This document shows, in pieces, positions 48,640 through 58,036 of a stretch of DNA of 64,000 nucleotides; position 1 is the first letter of the stretch; each line of letters begins with the position of its first letter. This DNA is from Cycas panzhihuaensis. Lineage: Eukaryota; Cycadophyta. The DNA lies in contig CM041465.1 in assembly GCA_023213395.1 (NCBI GenBank), forward strand, positions 65,603,741 to 65,667,740. The letters run 5' to 3'. The notes beneath the pieces were generated by a model. That model did no database searches. It worked only from the letters and a program-made list of their open reading frames with translations, and was not told the origin of the DNA. A program made the position numbers and the translations under genes.

Positions 48640-49166
48640 GCAAGAAGAGGAAGGTAGTGCTCAAGGATGAGGCAAACGAGACTATCTGCCTTAGCATTGA
48701 GAGCCCGAGGGATATGCTAGATATCGACGGAAGAGAAGCGGGCTAGGAGAGATCTGGCAGCGGAAGCAAGAGTCCTCAAGTGAGGGCATCACACCTGGTA
48801 AACCTGGATTAGATGAGACACCACAACTTGAGAGTCGCAAAGAAAAACGATGGATCTGTGATGAAAATGGAGAGCATTGGTAAGGGCCTCAATCACAACT
48901 GTATATTCAGCTTCGTTGTTAGTGGCCTCTGGGAGGAAGATTCCAGAGCACAGGAGATCGTGTCTAGAGGGGCTGTGGAGAATCCATGCAGCGGTAGAAA
49001 TTCCAGGGTTACCGCGGCTTCTTCCATCGGTAAAAATGTAGATGGACATGGGTGACATAAAGTCTTGGTAGTCAATAATCAATGAAAGTGATATTTGAAA
49101 GGCAAGCAAAAAGTGGCCATGAAGGGTAGGAGGACCTAGCAATGAGGTTACCCAAGGCGAGAGCAA
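48640..49166 (-). pseudogene. Element B archaeal-type RNase H (aRNH), next to the 3' LTR
   Basis: A frame from an ATG at 49166 reaches I-F-T-D-G-R-S-R-G-N-P-G, then S-G-I-F-L-P-E-A-T-N-N-E-A-E-Y, then L-C-D-S-Q-V-V-V (to 48789), and past a stop H-I-P-R-A-L-N-A-K-A-D-S-L (about 48680-48715). These are the D-E-D-D residues of type I RNase H in the archaeal/plant-type family, distinct from the RNase H fused to RT. Such extra domains are known in Tat-clade plant Ty3/gypsy elements and may cover for a degenerate pol RNase H. Here it sits about 3.6 kb 3' of integrase, beyond the opposite-strand gene; how it is expressed is unclear. Confidence 0.8.
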
Positions 49167-49569
49167 GCAGTCCGATCACCATCAAAGAGCGGTTGGAGGA
49201 AAAAAAAACATCCTAGAGCGCCAAAAGATCACTTCAGAAAGCGAAACATGCCCCCGGACGGGGGAGCATTCCCTTTGGGGACCCCAGGAGTGAAAAAGGA
49301 TTGCGAAAATGAGTCTAGGGTGACAAAACGAGCCAAACGAGTATAAACTCGGGCATGCACGGGAGTGGCACGTAAAACAAGACAAAAGGGGTTAAAGAAA
49401 AGTGCAGAAATGAGGCACCATAAATGCACCTGTGAGAAAGCACAAAAAGGGTGTCAGAAGAGTGCAACGGGCAGTAGGGCCAGAAGGCAAAGGCAATCGG
49501 GGAAACAAGATGGTCCCAATGGCTGTCGCGGAGCCAAAAATGGAAGAAGTGCCCATTGGGCCCCCCGCC

Positions 49570-49577
49570 TATATAAG
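49570..49577 (+). promoter_or_regulatory. TATA box of the opposite-strand gene in element B
   Basis: TATATAAG follows a GGCCCCCCGCC run on the plus strand, 160 bp upstream of the predicted start codon. The same context in element A carries a decayed AAATAAAAG. Confidence 0.65.
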
Positions 49578-49760
49578 GAAATCGAACGGAAAATGGATTC
49601 ATTTTCACCGGCTCTCGTGAGAAACTAGAGCCACTCCCTTACGTAGTGGAGCACCACCCAACTTTGGAGGTATGTGGAGAGAGATCAGACCGTTGGATCG
49701 GAGAGCAGAGAGAGCCAGCGGGATCGATAGGACGAGATGGCAATAGCGAGACCGGATCCA

Positions 49761-50221
49761 GTGAGTGGATATCATTAAACCCAACCCATTTCAGAGCTTT
49801 AATTTTATTAGTTTTTTATAGTTTTTATATGACTTTAGTGCCCCTTATGGGCAATCAGAGGCCTCTCAGAGTCTGAATCGTACTTAGAAAGAGGCAGGGA
49901 CCTGGGCATTAAGGAGCCCTGGTCCCAGTGGGCTCCACGGGGTCCACCAAAAGAAATTTTTTGATTTTTTGGGGCAAAAATCCCCCTTTTGGGGGGTCAC
50001 CATTCGTACCGCGGCAAAGATCACGGTGCCATGATCATTGTCGCGGGACCTGGGCTAAACTTAGTGGTGCCGCTAAGTTTGGCGTGGTACGAAGGCAGAA
50101 AAGGAGAAAAAAGATAGAAGGGGCCATAAGGCCCCAAATCTCAAATAGAGAGAGCTGAGAGAGAGTAATGAGTGCTGATAACTGACATGAGGCTGACTTT
50201 GATCGTTTTTGATGTGGACAG
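49761..50221 (+). other. Predicted intron 1 of the element B opposite-strand gene
   Basis: GTGAGTGG donor and GTGGACAG acceptor, 461 bp. It contains spaced GGTACC/GGTGCC-like words (about 50005-50095). Position and phase match the element A intron although the sequences have diverged. Confidence 0.6.
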
Positions 50222-51407
50222 GCTATCATTGCGGTGGATAACTGTGAGAATGTAGGTATGGCTATGTTGAGCTACATAGAGATGGCGTCCCAGGAGGACA
50301 GGGAGACCCTGTAGAGGTGTAACCTATACAAGGCCTTGAAGACACCTCAATATCCATCGGATCAGAGGTTAATGGTTGACATCATATCCCATTGGGATAG
50401 GAGGAGACATGTATTCCACCTACTTCAGGTAGGTGATGTGGTGGTTACGCTGAGGGATATCTAGTGAATCTTGAGTAATCTTGGCGACGGGAGGCCAAGT
50501 GAGCGGGGACGCCACAGCACCAAGGCAACACACAGAGAGGCATCCCTATTCTTCACAGGGGCTGACAGGTGGGAGCAGAAGGGAGCTCCCCTCCAGACCA
50601 TGCTGATGTCTAGAGTTCCTCAGGTGAGGAAGCTAATTGTACTATACGTTCGCTCGGATTTCCCGAGCGTAACTATAGGGAGATACCAGGTGGATGGTTA
50701 GATGCAGTACGCCACTGTGAAGCCAGCGAGAGGATGGACTAGGCTACCCTGATAGTAGCAAACCTCGTTGCCGAACTAGACACTATTATGATGACTGGCA
50801 GAGGTGGATTATCATATAGCACACTGCTACAGTGCTGGTTTTTTTATCATTTCACCGTAGTGGCACCAACAGGGGGAGCACACCCCATCACAGAGCGGGC
50901 CCCGATGGTCCACAAGTGGCAGACTCGGTTGAGAGGGACAGAGGACCAGGCCCATGTTCGACAATCAGTGGAGGTGACATCACTGGACCTCCTTACCCTA
51001 CCAGACTACATAGCAGAGCCATACAGGATGGTGAGGTGGGACAGTGATGACAAGGCAGGTGGAGTAGGAGCACTCACAGATGATGACGATGGTGATGATG
51101 GAGGGGATGGGGTCGGCCCGTCAAGACCTGCAGGGGAGGCAGGTCCTTCAGGGATGGCAGGAGGAGCAGAGGTTCCATCTGGGGCTGCCAGAGGAGAGGC
51201 AGGCCCATCAGGAGTGCCAGATAAGAGTAGGGGGTCAAGGTGTGGCCCGCATGAGCTCTGTAATGTGGGGATCCGGAGGGACGAGGGCTAAGCTAGTCCC
51301 TGCAAGGAGGGAGGCCCGGGTAGAGGAGGTACCCGAGGATGAGGCACCCACAGCTAGTGCAGCAGGAGGGGAGGATGAGGCACCCACAGCCAGCGGCCAT
51401 AACAGGT

Positions 51408-51516
51408 GAGACCTAAACATTTCCTGAGTCGTTTGACATCCAGATGGATACTTGTTTTGATTTGATCATGGTATGTGGTGAGATATATACTGACAGATGG
51501 CATGTTGTATTGGCAG
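51408..51516 (+). other. Candidate second intron, element B opposite-strand gene
   Basis: ACAG|GTGAGA at the left and TTGTATTGGCAG at the right are good splice signals. They flank ~110 bp of T-rich sequence between the acidic region and the coiled-coil part. Element A shows no obvious counterpart. Confidence 0.35.
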
Positions 51517-52243
51517 GTGTAGTAGAGGTCTAGAGACTGGTAGAGGCTGTGGTGAGGGAGATATTCCCTCAGGTGTATGTAGAGGGGCAACCGCCCATCT
51601 AAGAAGGGGACGCACCTAGAGCAGCAGGTGCCCATATGGAGGTATTTGTCCTGTTGGTGAGGACAAGAGACATTTGGGCCGAAGAATCCCAGGAGTACAT
51701 GACATTCTGGGGACAGCTGTAGCAGGAGTTGGATGAGGCGAGGTGCGAGAGGGACAAGCTACGCAGACGTGTGTAGGCTCTAGAGGCACAGGGAGGAGTA
51801 GGCAGAGATGCTGAGGGCAGAGTCCAGATAGTGGTGCTAGAGGAGCGCCTCAGAGTGACGGAGGAGGGACTTCGGGGAGAGAGGGATCGTATCCAGGCTC
51901 GATACGATCAGCTGGTGGCCCAGATGGCGTCGATGTCGAGCAGGAGTAGGACATATACTCACACAATGGCAATGACCCCGAGATGACCACGAGATGAGGG
52001 GAGTGAGGCAGGCAGCTCGCAGAGGCCCAGGAGGAGCCTCGGAGGGATGTGATCCCCAAGAGAGGGATCACACAGACCAGAGATGGCACCCGAGGAGCAA
52101 GGCACCAGTAGCATAGGAGATGTACATATTGACTTGGACAGGGTAAAGCACGGGCCTCTAGGGGGTCATATATAGGATCATATGATTGTACCCCCCTGCA
52201 AGGACACCAGCTTCTGATATGTATGGTGTAACATAATATTCTT

Positions 52244-52244
<1 letters not shown>

Positions 52245-52274
<30 letters not shown>
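52245..52274. repeat. (TA)n microsatellite
   Basis: About 13 TA units just past the end of the opposite-strand gene; absent from element A. Confidence 0.9.
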
Positions 52275-52279
<5 letters not shown>

Positions 52280-52744
52280 ATTGGAACCCCATTTTGGTAT
52301 GAGATGCTGTGTATATATCATGTGTGGATGACATGTATGTTTATTTTATATGTTTATTTTGTATGTTGTAAATGTTAAGTTGTGAACATTTATTATATGA
52401 TGTACACATTCCCTTCTATGTATGGCTATATGTCTAATAGGAACACACACATCCGTCGTGAGTAGAGACGATAGAGAGGTGTGAAGTTAAAGGATAGAGC
52501 GGCATACATGTCTGCAAAAGAGCATAGCAGAATATGCGAAGGAAGTGGCAAGCAAGAGAGAGGAGTGACGATACTCCCAAAGCGTCGTCTTGGTTGGGGA
52601 ATGCCCAAGCAGGAAGACAACAGTTCCCGAGAGGATACGGGAACACAGGTTCCATGGAAGGAACCAGAAAGAAGAAGAAGAAGCCACCTTAAATTGCCAT
52701 TCTACCCGTAGTTGGGGAGAATGGGGACAACCTAAGGTGGTAGT
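52275..52744. other. Spacer between the converging opposite-strand gene and integrase
   Basis: About 470 bp without recognised coding sequence. The 3' ends of the plus-strand gene and of minus-strand pol face each other here. Confidence 0.5.
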
Positions 52745-54050
52745 TTAGGCTCATTTCAGAGCAGGGTGAAGGAATCGCCGAGAGATCATGTGTAAAATTT
52801 TTTAAGGAATCTCCCATTAATGGCTTTCTCAAATTCAAGCCCTTCTAGGGTGGCTATCCTGTAGGCACCATTACCGATGGATTCGATAATGACGAAAGGA
52901 CCAACCCATCAGGGTTTGAACTTAGTTAAATGATCATGGAGATACATGAGCTTGAGGATGTGGTCCCCAGGGAACAAAGGACAAGAACAAAGATGTTTAT
53001 CATAAGTCCTTTGTGAGCGAGCTTTGGATGCCAGGTTAGCCTAATAAGTGGCTAAGCATCTCTCATCTAAAGCCTCGAGGTCCAGAAGGCGAGCCTGATG
53101 GATCGACTCTTCATCGATAAGACCTTGAAGGGAGACTCACAAAGAAGGAATCTCCACCTCTAGTAGGAGTACTGTCTCAGTACCGTAAACCAGGGAGAAC
53201 GGGGTCATTCCCGTGGTAGAACGGATAGAGATGCGGTAAGCCCACAAAGCGGAGGGCAGCTGAAGGTGCCAATCCTTTTGGGACTGAGCAATGGTTTTCT
53301 TGAGGATGTTGACGAGAGTCTTATTGAAAAACTCCACTTGGCCATTTGCCTGAGGGTAGTAAGGAGAAGAAGTCTTGTGAGAAATTTTAAACTTCTCACA
53401 AAGCTCATCCATTTCCTTATCACAGAAAGGAGTTCCATTGTCAGTGATTAGGATGTCCAGAATCCTGAAATGGCAAATGATATGCTGGTAAATGAATGTG
53501 GCTATCGTTTTACCAGGGGTAGTGATCAAGGGGATGGCCTCTGCCCAGTTAGTGAAATACTCTGTGGCAGTCAAGATAAACTTATACTGTGACGATGAAG
53601 GTGGGGAGATAGCCCTGACGAGGTCTAGTCCCCACTTAGCAAAAGGCCATGGTGAGACAATAAGATGCAGGGCCTTGGAAGGCACATGGGAGATGTTGGT
53701 ATGTTCCTGACATCGCCGACATCTCAGAGCAAAGGCATGAGAGTCCTTGAAAAGGGACAGCCATAAATAGCCCATGCGAAGGATCCTCTGAGCCATAGAC
53801 TGGCACCCAAAGTGACCTCCACAAATACCGTGATGGCATTCACGAAGTACTTGGTCAGCTTCATCAATAGTGACGCAGCGGAGGAGGATCCCATTGAAGG
53901 ACCTCTTGTACAATACCTCATCCATGAGGAGGTATTGCCTGGCAGAAGTCCAGATGTGAGATCTAACTTTACTACTGGCATTAGGGCAGTATTGCTCCTA
54001 TGTAAGATACTACACTATATCACCATACCACTCATTGTCGATGAGTGGAT
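52745..54050 (-). CDS. Element B integrase (core open, C-terminus with stops)
   Basis: A 262-codon open segment (53137-53925) has the zinc-binding H-H-C-C: E-C-H-H-G-I-C-G-G-H and C-R-R-C. The D,D-35-E core follows: W-G-L-D-L-V, I-T-D-N-G-T-P-F and P-Q-A-N-G-Q-V-E. Past a TAA the C-terminal domain continues to K-F-K-P-(stop)-W-V-G-P-F-V-I-I-E-S and Y-R-I-A-T-L-E at about 52790-52910. Integrase would insert the cDNA into the host genome. Catalytic residues are all present, but premature stops mean the copy is unlikely to work. No chromodomain is seen. Confidence 0.9.
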
Positions 54051-54203
54051 GGGAGAGACGCCCTGAATCATCAAGATAGACTCATCAGGCAAAGAATCGT
54101 CGACTGGAGCACCAAAGGAGTTAGGGATAGGGGCGTTTGTAAGTTGCTCAGCCACTACCATTCCCTTCTTTGATTTCTAGTTGACGATATGGAGGTCGAA
54201 TTC

Positions 54204-54520
54204 TTAAAGTAGGACAGCCCACTGACCAGCCCTACCCATCAAATCCGAACGAGTAAGCAAGTATCGCAAGGGATCGGATTGAACGATCACCTTGGTGGTG
54301 TTGCCAAGTAAGTAGTGTCTAAACTTCTTAGTCGCATGGACCAAGGAGAGGCACTTCTTCTCAGTAGGAGAATAGTTAAGCTCAGCAGCCATGAGGGTGC
54401 GGCTGATGAAATATATAGCTCTCTCGGTTCCTGAGTCATCCTCCTGAGCTAACATAGCACCCAAGGACTTGTCATTCGTTGAGGTATACAGGATGAAGGG
54501 CCTATTGAATCAGGGAGGTG
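54204..54520 (-). CDS. Element B pol RNase H (RT-linked)
   Basis: An 86-codon open segment reads G-A-M-L-A-Q-E-D-D-S-G-T-E, R-A-I-Y-F-I-S-R-T-L, E-L-N-Y-S-P-T-E-K and R-H-Y-L-L-G-N-T-T, the RNase H that follows RT in gypsy elements. The expected first catalytic Asp ('LYLSVTD') reads L-Y-T-S-T-N-D, which looks displaced, consistent with a degenerate RNase H in elements that carry a second one. Confidence 0.8.
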
Positions 54521-54755
54521 CCAGCGTAGGAGCAGAAGCAAAGGCTTCCTTGAGTCCTTCGGAGGCCTTTTGGGTCTTGTTAGACCAAGCAAAAGGAACT
54601 CCCTTCTTCAATATGTTCGTGAGGGGTTTAGCGCTCACAATAAAGTCTGCTAAGAAGCACCTGAGAAAACTAAGCCTTCTTAGAAACGACTTAATCTGTC
54701 ATTGGGTTCTAGGCGGCGGCATGTTAAGGATTGCCCTAACCTTGTCAGGATCAAT

Positions 54756-55376
54756 CTAAATTCCTTGTTTGGACACAAGGAACCCAAGGAGTTTACCCAA
54801 GGTAATAGCAAACACACACTTGAGCAGATTTAGACTGACATGATACTTACGGCATCGTGAGAAGATGGCATACAAGTCAGATGGATGATGGGCCCTGACA
54901 CGGGAGAGACCCATCATATCATCCATAAAAACCTCTAACATGTTATCAATGAGGTCGTGGAAAATGAAGTGCATGGCTCTTTGGTAAGTAGCACCTGCAT
55001 TCTTAAGGCCAAAAGGCATCACCTTGTTAGCAAAGGTACCCCAAGGTGTAGTGAAGGTCCTCTTATGGCGGTCTTTAGGAGAAATCTAAATTTGATTATA
55101 GCCGGAGAAGCCACCCATTAAAGATATAACTTTAAATCCAGTCGTGCGATCAATAATTTGATCGATAAAGAGGAGTGGGAAGTTGTCCTTAAGACAAGCA
55201 TTGTTGATGTTGCAGAAATAGATAAATATACAAATTGCCCCATTCTTTTTAGCAATGGGGACAATGTTGGAGACCCATTTAGGGTAGTCAATGAAAGTAA
55301 TAAGCCCAACATCCAGAAGCTTCTTAACTTCCATCTTGACGGTGGCTGAGAGCTTCGAGTGAAGGGGATGCTGCTT
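54756..55376 (-). pseudogene. Element B reverse transcriptase
   Basis: The minus strand reads W-V-S-N-I-V-P-I-A-K-K-N-G, N-I-N-N-A-C-L-K-D-N-F-P-L, G-G-F-S-G-Y-N-Q-I (Asp changed to Gly in 'DGFSGY'), then M-P-F-G-L-K-N-A-G-A-T-Y-Q and V-F-M-D-D-M-M-G with the catalytic Asp pair, and V-S-L-N-L-L-K-C. Stops near 55085 and in the thumb break the frame. Confidence 0.85.
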
Positions 55377-56177
55377 CTAGTGCACGGGGTGGGCGCCAGG
55401 AATGGTGGTGAGGTTATAAGTGACAATAGAGGGGTCAATTCCCTTCATGTCAGCATAATCCCACACAAACACGTCTTGAAACTCCTGGAACAAAAGGGAG
55501 TACTCCCTTATCTCATCAGGAGAGCACTCCAACTTGACCTTAATGACCTTGCCAAGGGCCAAGACTACATCTTGGGTTACCCCCATGCACATGGCATTAC
55601 CCTCCTCGAAGTGGAGAGGGGTAAGGTCAACAAGAAGAGGTGGAATGGGAGACAGGATCTTATCGGCAAGTGTGGATTCAATCGCAAGGATCTTCTGGTG
55701 ACCAAGCTTATGGTGACCAGAAGGCAAGTTGGGCGCAAAGCCTGCTAGGTGCTCAAGTAGGGCTTTATCATCCTCGAAGTAATCCACCCCATGGATGACC
55801 TTACTTCGAGTAGAGGAAGTACTAGAGGGAGTGGAAGCAATAGGACCGTGATGGTCATCGGGTTGCTCAACTTCCTCGCGAGACTCTGAAGAAGAGTCAA
55901 AAGGAGGCTCCTTGGAAGGAGCGAAAGGCAGTTCTTCAAAGCCATCACCTACGGGGAGTAATAAGGGAGAAGAACTGACAATGGGTGGGTCAACATAAGT
56001 GATGACATGTGATACGCAGGAGTGGCTAGCCTCACCAATGAAAGGGGTTCTAAATAGTGATCTAGAACGAGACGGGTGTGACCTACTGGTGCGGAGGAAA
56101 GAGACGGGGTGGAGACAATCCTCATCCTCATCGTGTGAGTCGTCATCACTAAACGAAGCGAGGTACCCATAACTCAC
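55377..56177 (-). CDS. Element B protease-RT linker, 266 codons open
   Basis: The longest open gypsy segment in the window. It opens with an acidic run (S-D-D-D-S-H-D-E-D-E-D), a Ser/Pro-rich middle, and ends with F-Q-E-F-Q-D-V-F-V-W-D-Y-A-D-M and D-P-S-I-V, the 'F.DVFAW.Y.DMPGLD' segment that precedes RT in Tat-like elements. No enzyme domain. It remains open in B although the neighbouring domains have stops. Confidence 0.75.
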   Translation of the reverse strand: MSYGYLASFSDDDSHDEDEDCLHPVSFLRTSRSHPSRSRSLFRTPFIGEASHSCVSHVITYVDPPIVSSSPLLLPVGDGFEELPFAPSKEPPFDSSSESREEVEQPDDHHGPIASTPSSTSSTRSKVIHGVDYFEDDKALLEHLAGFAPNLPSGHHKLGHQKILAIESTLADKILSPIPPLLVDLTPLHFEEGNAMCMGVTQDVVLALGKVIKVKLECSPDEIREYSLLFQEFQDVFVWDYADMKGIDPSIVTYNLTTIPGAHPVH

Positions 56178-56285
56178 AATGCCAATAGGGGCAAACTACA
56201 TGAGACTAGGAGAAGAAAATGCGGGATCTTCTTCAGATGGGTTAGGTATGCCAATAGAGCAAGCCGAGGCGTGTGTGGAAGGACC

Positions 56286-56824
56286 TCAGTTTGCCAAATT
56301 GGTAGAACGAGTTTGTTTGGTGAATGGGCATTCACGGGGAATCACTTTCATCCACCTGTCATGGATGAATTTAAGTTGTCCCCAAAGAGTCGAGCACACG
56401 GCTCCCATTTGATCAAGCCATGGATGACCTAGAAGGAGGTTGTAGTTGATGTCAACGTCAAGGACTACAACATCGGCAAGAACAGTCTTGCCCTCAAGGG
56501 TGAGTGGAATCGCGACAGATCCCAAAGGGGTCTTCTCGCTACCGTCATAACCTTGGTATCGCCATGGATAGGTTCCAAGGTAGAAATACCAAGCTCTTGC
56601 ATGACACATAAGGGCATGGCGTTCACGGAAGAACCGTTGTCAACAACAGTCCTTCGAAGGGTACAATCGGGTGTATCGATAGTGATAGTAAATGGGAAGT
56701 TCCACTGGCATTCCCTTTCACCGGTGGGAGGAAGATCCTTAGGATCAAACAAAATAACGGGTCCACAACTGTGGGTAACGCCCAAAGCATGGACAAGCAT
56801 GTCATTCGATCCTAAAGCTTCCAA
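56286..56824 (-). pseudogene. Element B aspartic protease
   Basis: R-R-T-V-V-D-N-G-S-S-V-N-A-M-P-L gives the active site (about 56630-56660). After a frameshift near 56580-56600 the second half reads V-A-I-P-L-T-L-E-G-K-T, V-V-L-D-V-D-I-N-Y-N and L-L-L-G-H-P-W-L-D. The two halves overlap as separate open segments (56465-56824 and 56286-56609). Confidence 0.85.
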
Positions 56825-56836
56825 GAGTAGGGTCTG

Positions 56837-57520
56837 CTACTTGGGATAACTCCTCAAAACATCCATCAAGGACATTCCTGCGTCTATAGTATGAAGCTCG
56901 TCCACAATGGAGAAGGGTTCACCCTTCGCCGTAGGCTGGGTAAGTGCCCTTCGGAAATCATAACGACCTGGGTGTATAGGAATAGCCTTAGGAAAGAGAG
57001 GTATTTCCAAAGGAAGGTTCTCCAGAAGAGGGTCAGAAGGAGCGGAAGAAGAAGAAGCTCCCGTTGGTTCCTTGGCAGCCTGAGACCATGTAAGGGCATA
57101 AGAAGGAGTTGCTTCAAGCAACTGGATCACCTTCTTCCCCTTGTTCCGGGGCCTCAAAGGTGATGGGGTACGATGGCTAGGGGAACGAGAGGAAGAGGAT
57201 GAGTCCTGGGCACCCTTCCCTTTGTCGTGGGAAGGACGGGAATCAGGCGATCTTCCTTGGTTCCGGCTATTCTTAGTTTAGGTGTTGCGATCGCGTTCCC
57301 TATATTTAGGGAATGGATCCTTATGAACCGGTTGGTCCAAATTAGGCCTTGAGGCCCATTTGGGGGAAGAGTCACGTTGAGGGGCATCCTTAGGATGCTG
57401 GGCCCTACAATGCGAGTCATCGTGAAAGCACTCCCCATGAATGGAGCACCACTTCTTCTCAAGTGGAGGATCTGACCTTCTCGCTTGAGAGGACTGAGCA
57501 TTTCCATTCCTAGGGAGAGG
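56837..57520 (-). pseudogene. Element B gag C-terminus: CHHC knuckle and linker
   Basis: The minus strand reads W-C-S-I-H-G-E-C-F-H-D-D-S-H-C near 57407-57450: CX2HX4HX4C, a variant knuckle in which His replaces the second Cys. This form occurs in Tat-type gypsy gags. It is followed by a 106-codon open linker (56837-57157) with Y-D-F-R-R-A-L and a run of basic residues. Confidence 0.7.
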
Positions 57521-57661
57521 AGCTTGAGTTGTCTATTAGACTTATTTGTTGGATATAGGGGATGAAGTAGCTTGAAGCTTGAGCCCCTTCATCGTACACT
57601 CAAATGAGCGTATGGCTATTGTAAGAGGGTCTAAGGTCCTCTCAGTCAGGTGAGAGGAAGA

Positions 57662-58036
57662 TCAGGTAAGTTGTGAAGGTTTGGTATCTTTGGTTGAAGG
57701 TGGTGCCTCACGTCGCTGTGAGGGCTTAAGAGGTTTCTTAAGACCGGCTTGGATCTCAATAGCCTCCAATGCCAAACACTTGGCGATCGCGGAGTCACAT
57801 GTGGTCACCCCCATTTTAAGGACTTCCACATGTACTTCAGGACAAAGTGCATTGACGAAGAGATCTTGCTTCAACTCCTTAGGCAATGTTACCTTAGTGA
57901 AGTAAAGCAAGTCATGAAATCGCCGCACAAAGTCACGATTCATTTCATCGTGACCCTGTTTGAGTGAAAGGAGTGACTTTATTCCGCTCTCGAATGGACG
58001 GGCTACATCAAAATAGTTGATAAACTCATCCACCAA
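57662..58036 (-). CDS. Element B gag capsid-like domain
   Basis: A 124-codon open segment has S-L-K-Q-G-H-D-E-M-N-R-D-F-V-R-R-F and L-P-K-E-L-K-Q-D-L-F-V-N-A-L, the retrotransposon gag (PF03732-type) signature 'L.Q....E....F..RF..L....P......F...L'. This part assembles the particle. It is part of a longer gag frame from about 59458. Confidence 0.85.
   Translation of the reverse strand: MVDEFINYFDVARPFESGIKSLLSLKQGHDEMNRDFVRRFHDLLYFTKVTLPKELKQDLFVNALCPEVHVEVLKMGVTTCDSAIAKCLALEAIEIQAGLKKPLKPSQRREAPPSTKDTKPSQLT

Larger units (their letters stand above)
49737..52200 (+). pseudogene. Opposite-strand gene of element B: plant-mobile-domain-like protein with coiled-coil tail
   Basis: Exon 1 (49737-49760) encodes eight residues. 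The intron is 49761-50221. Exon 2 begins in phase 0 with A-I-I-A-V-D-N-C. The core reads P-Q-Y-P-S-D-Q-R-L-M-V-D, H-W-D-R-R-R-H-V-F-H-L and V-G-D-V-V-V-T-L-R-D-I (50343-50463), matching the plant mobile domain pattern. P-Q-V-R-K-L and, after a frameshift near 50700, A-T-L-I-V-A-N-L-V-A-E-L-D and Y-S-T-L-L-Q-C-W-F-F-Y-H-F (about 50815-50855) follow. A 167-codon open segment (50788-51291) ends in D/G-rich and G-E-A-G-P-S-G repeats. A coiled coil lies at about 51711-51930 (L-E-E-R-L-R-V-T-E-E...Q-L-V-A-Q-M-A). PMD proteins of plants act in nuclear gene silencing and chromatin; the role in a retroelement is unknown. TAG stops at Gln-like positions make this copy inactive. Confidence 0.7.

Noticed and set aside
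55359-55748. 129-codon plus-strand frame over the protease-RT linker
   Set aside because: Shadow of the minus-strand coding frame; no domain.
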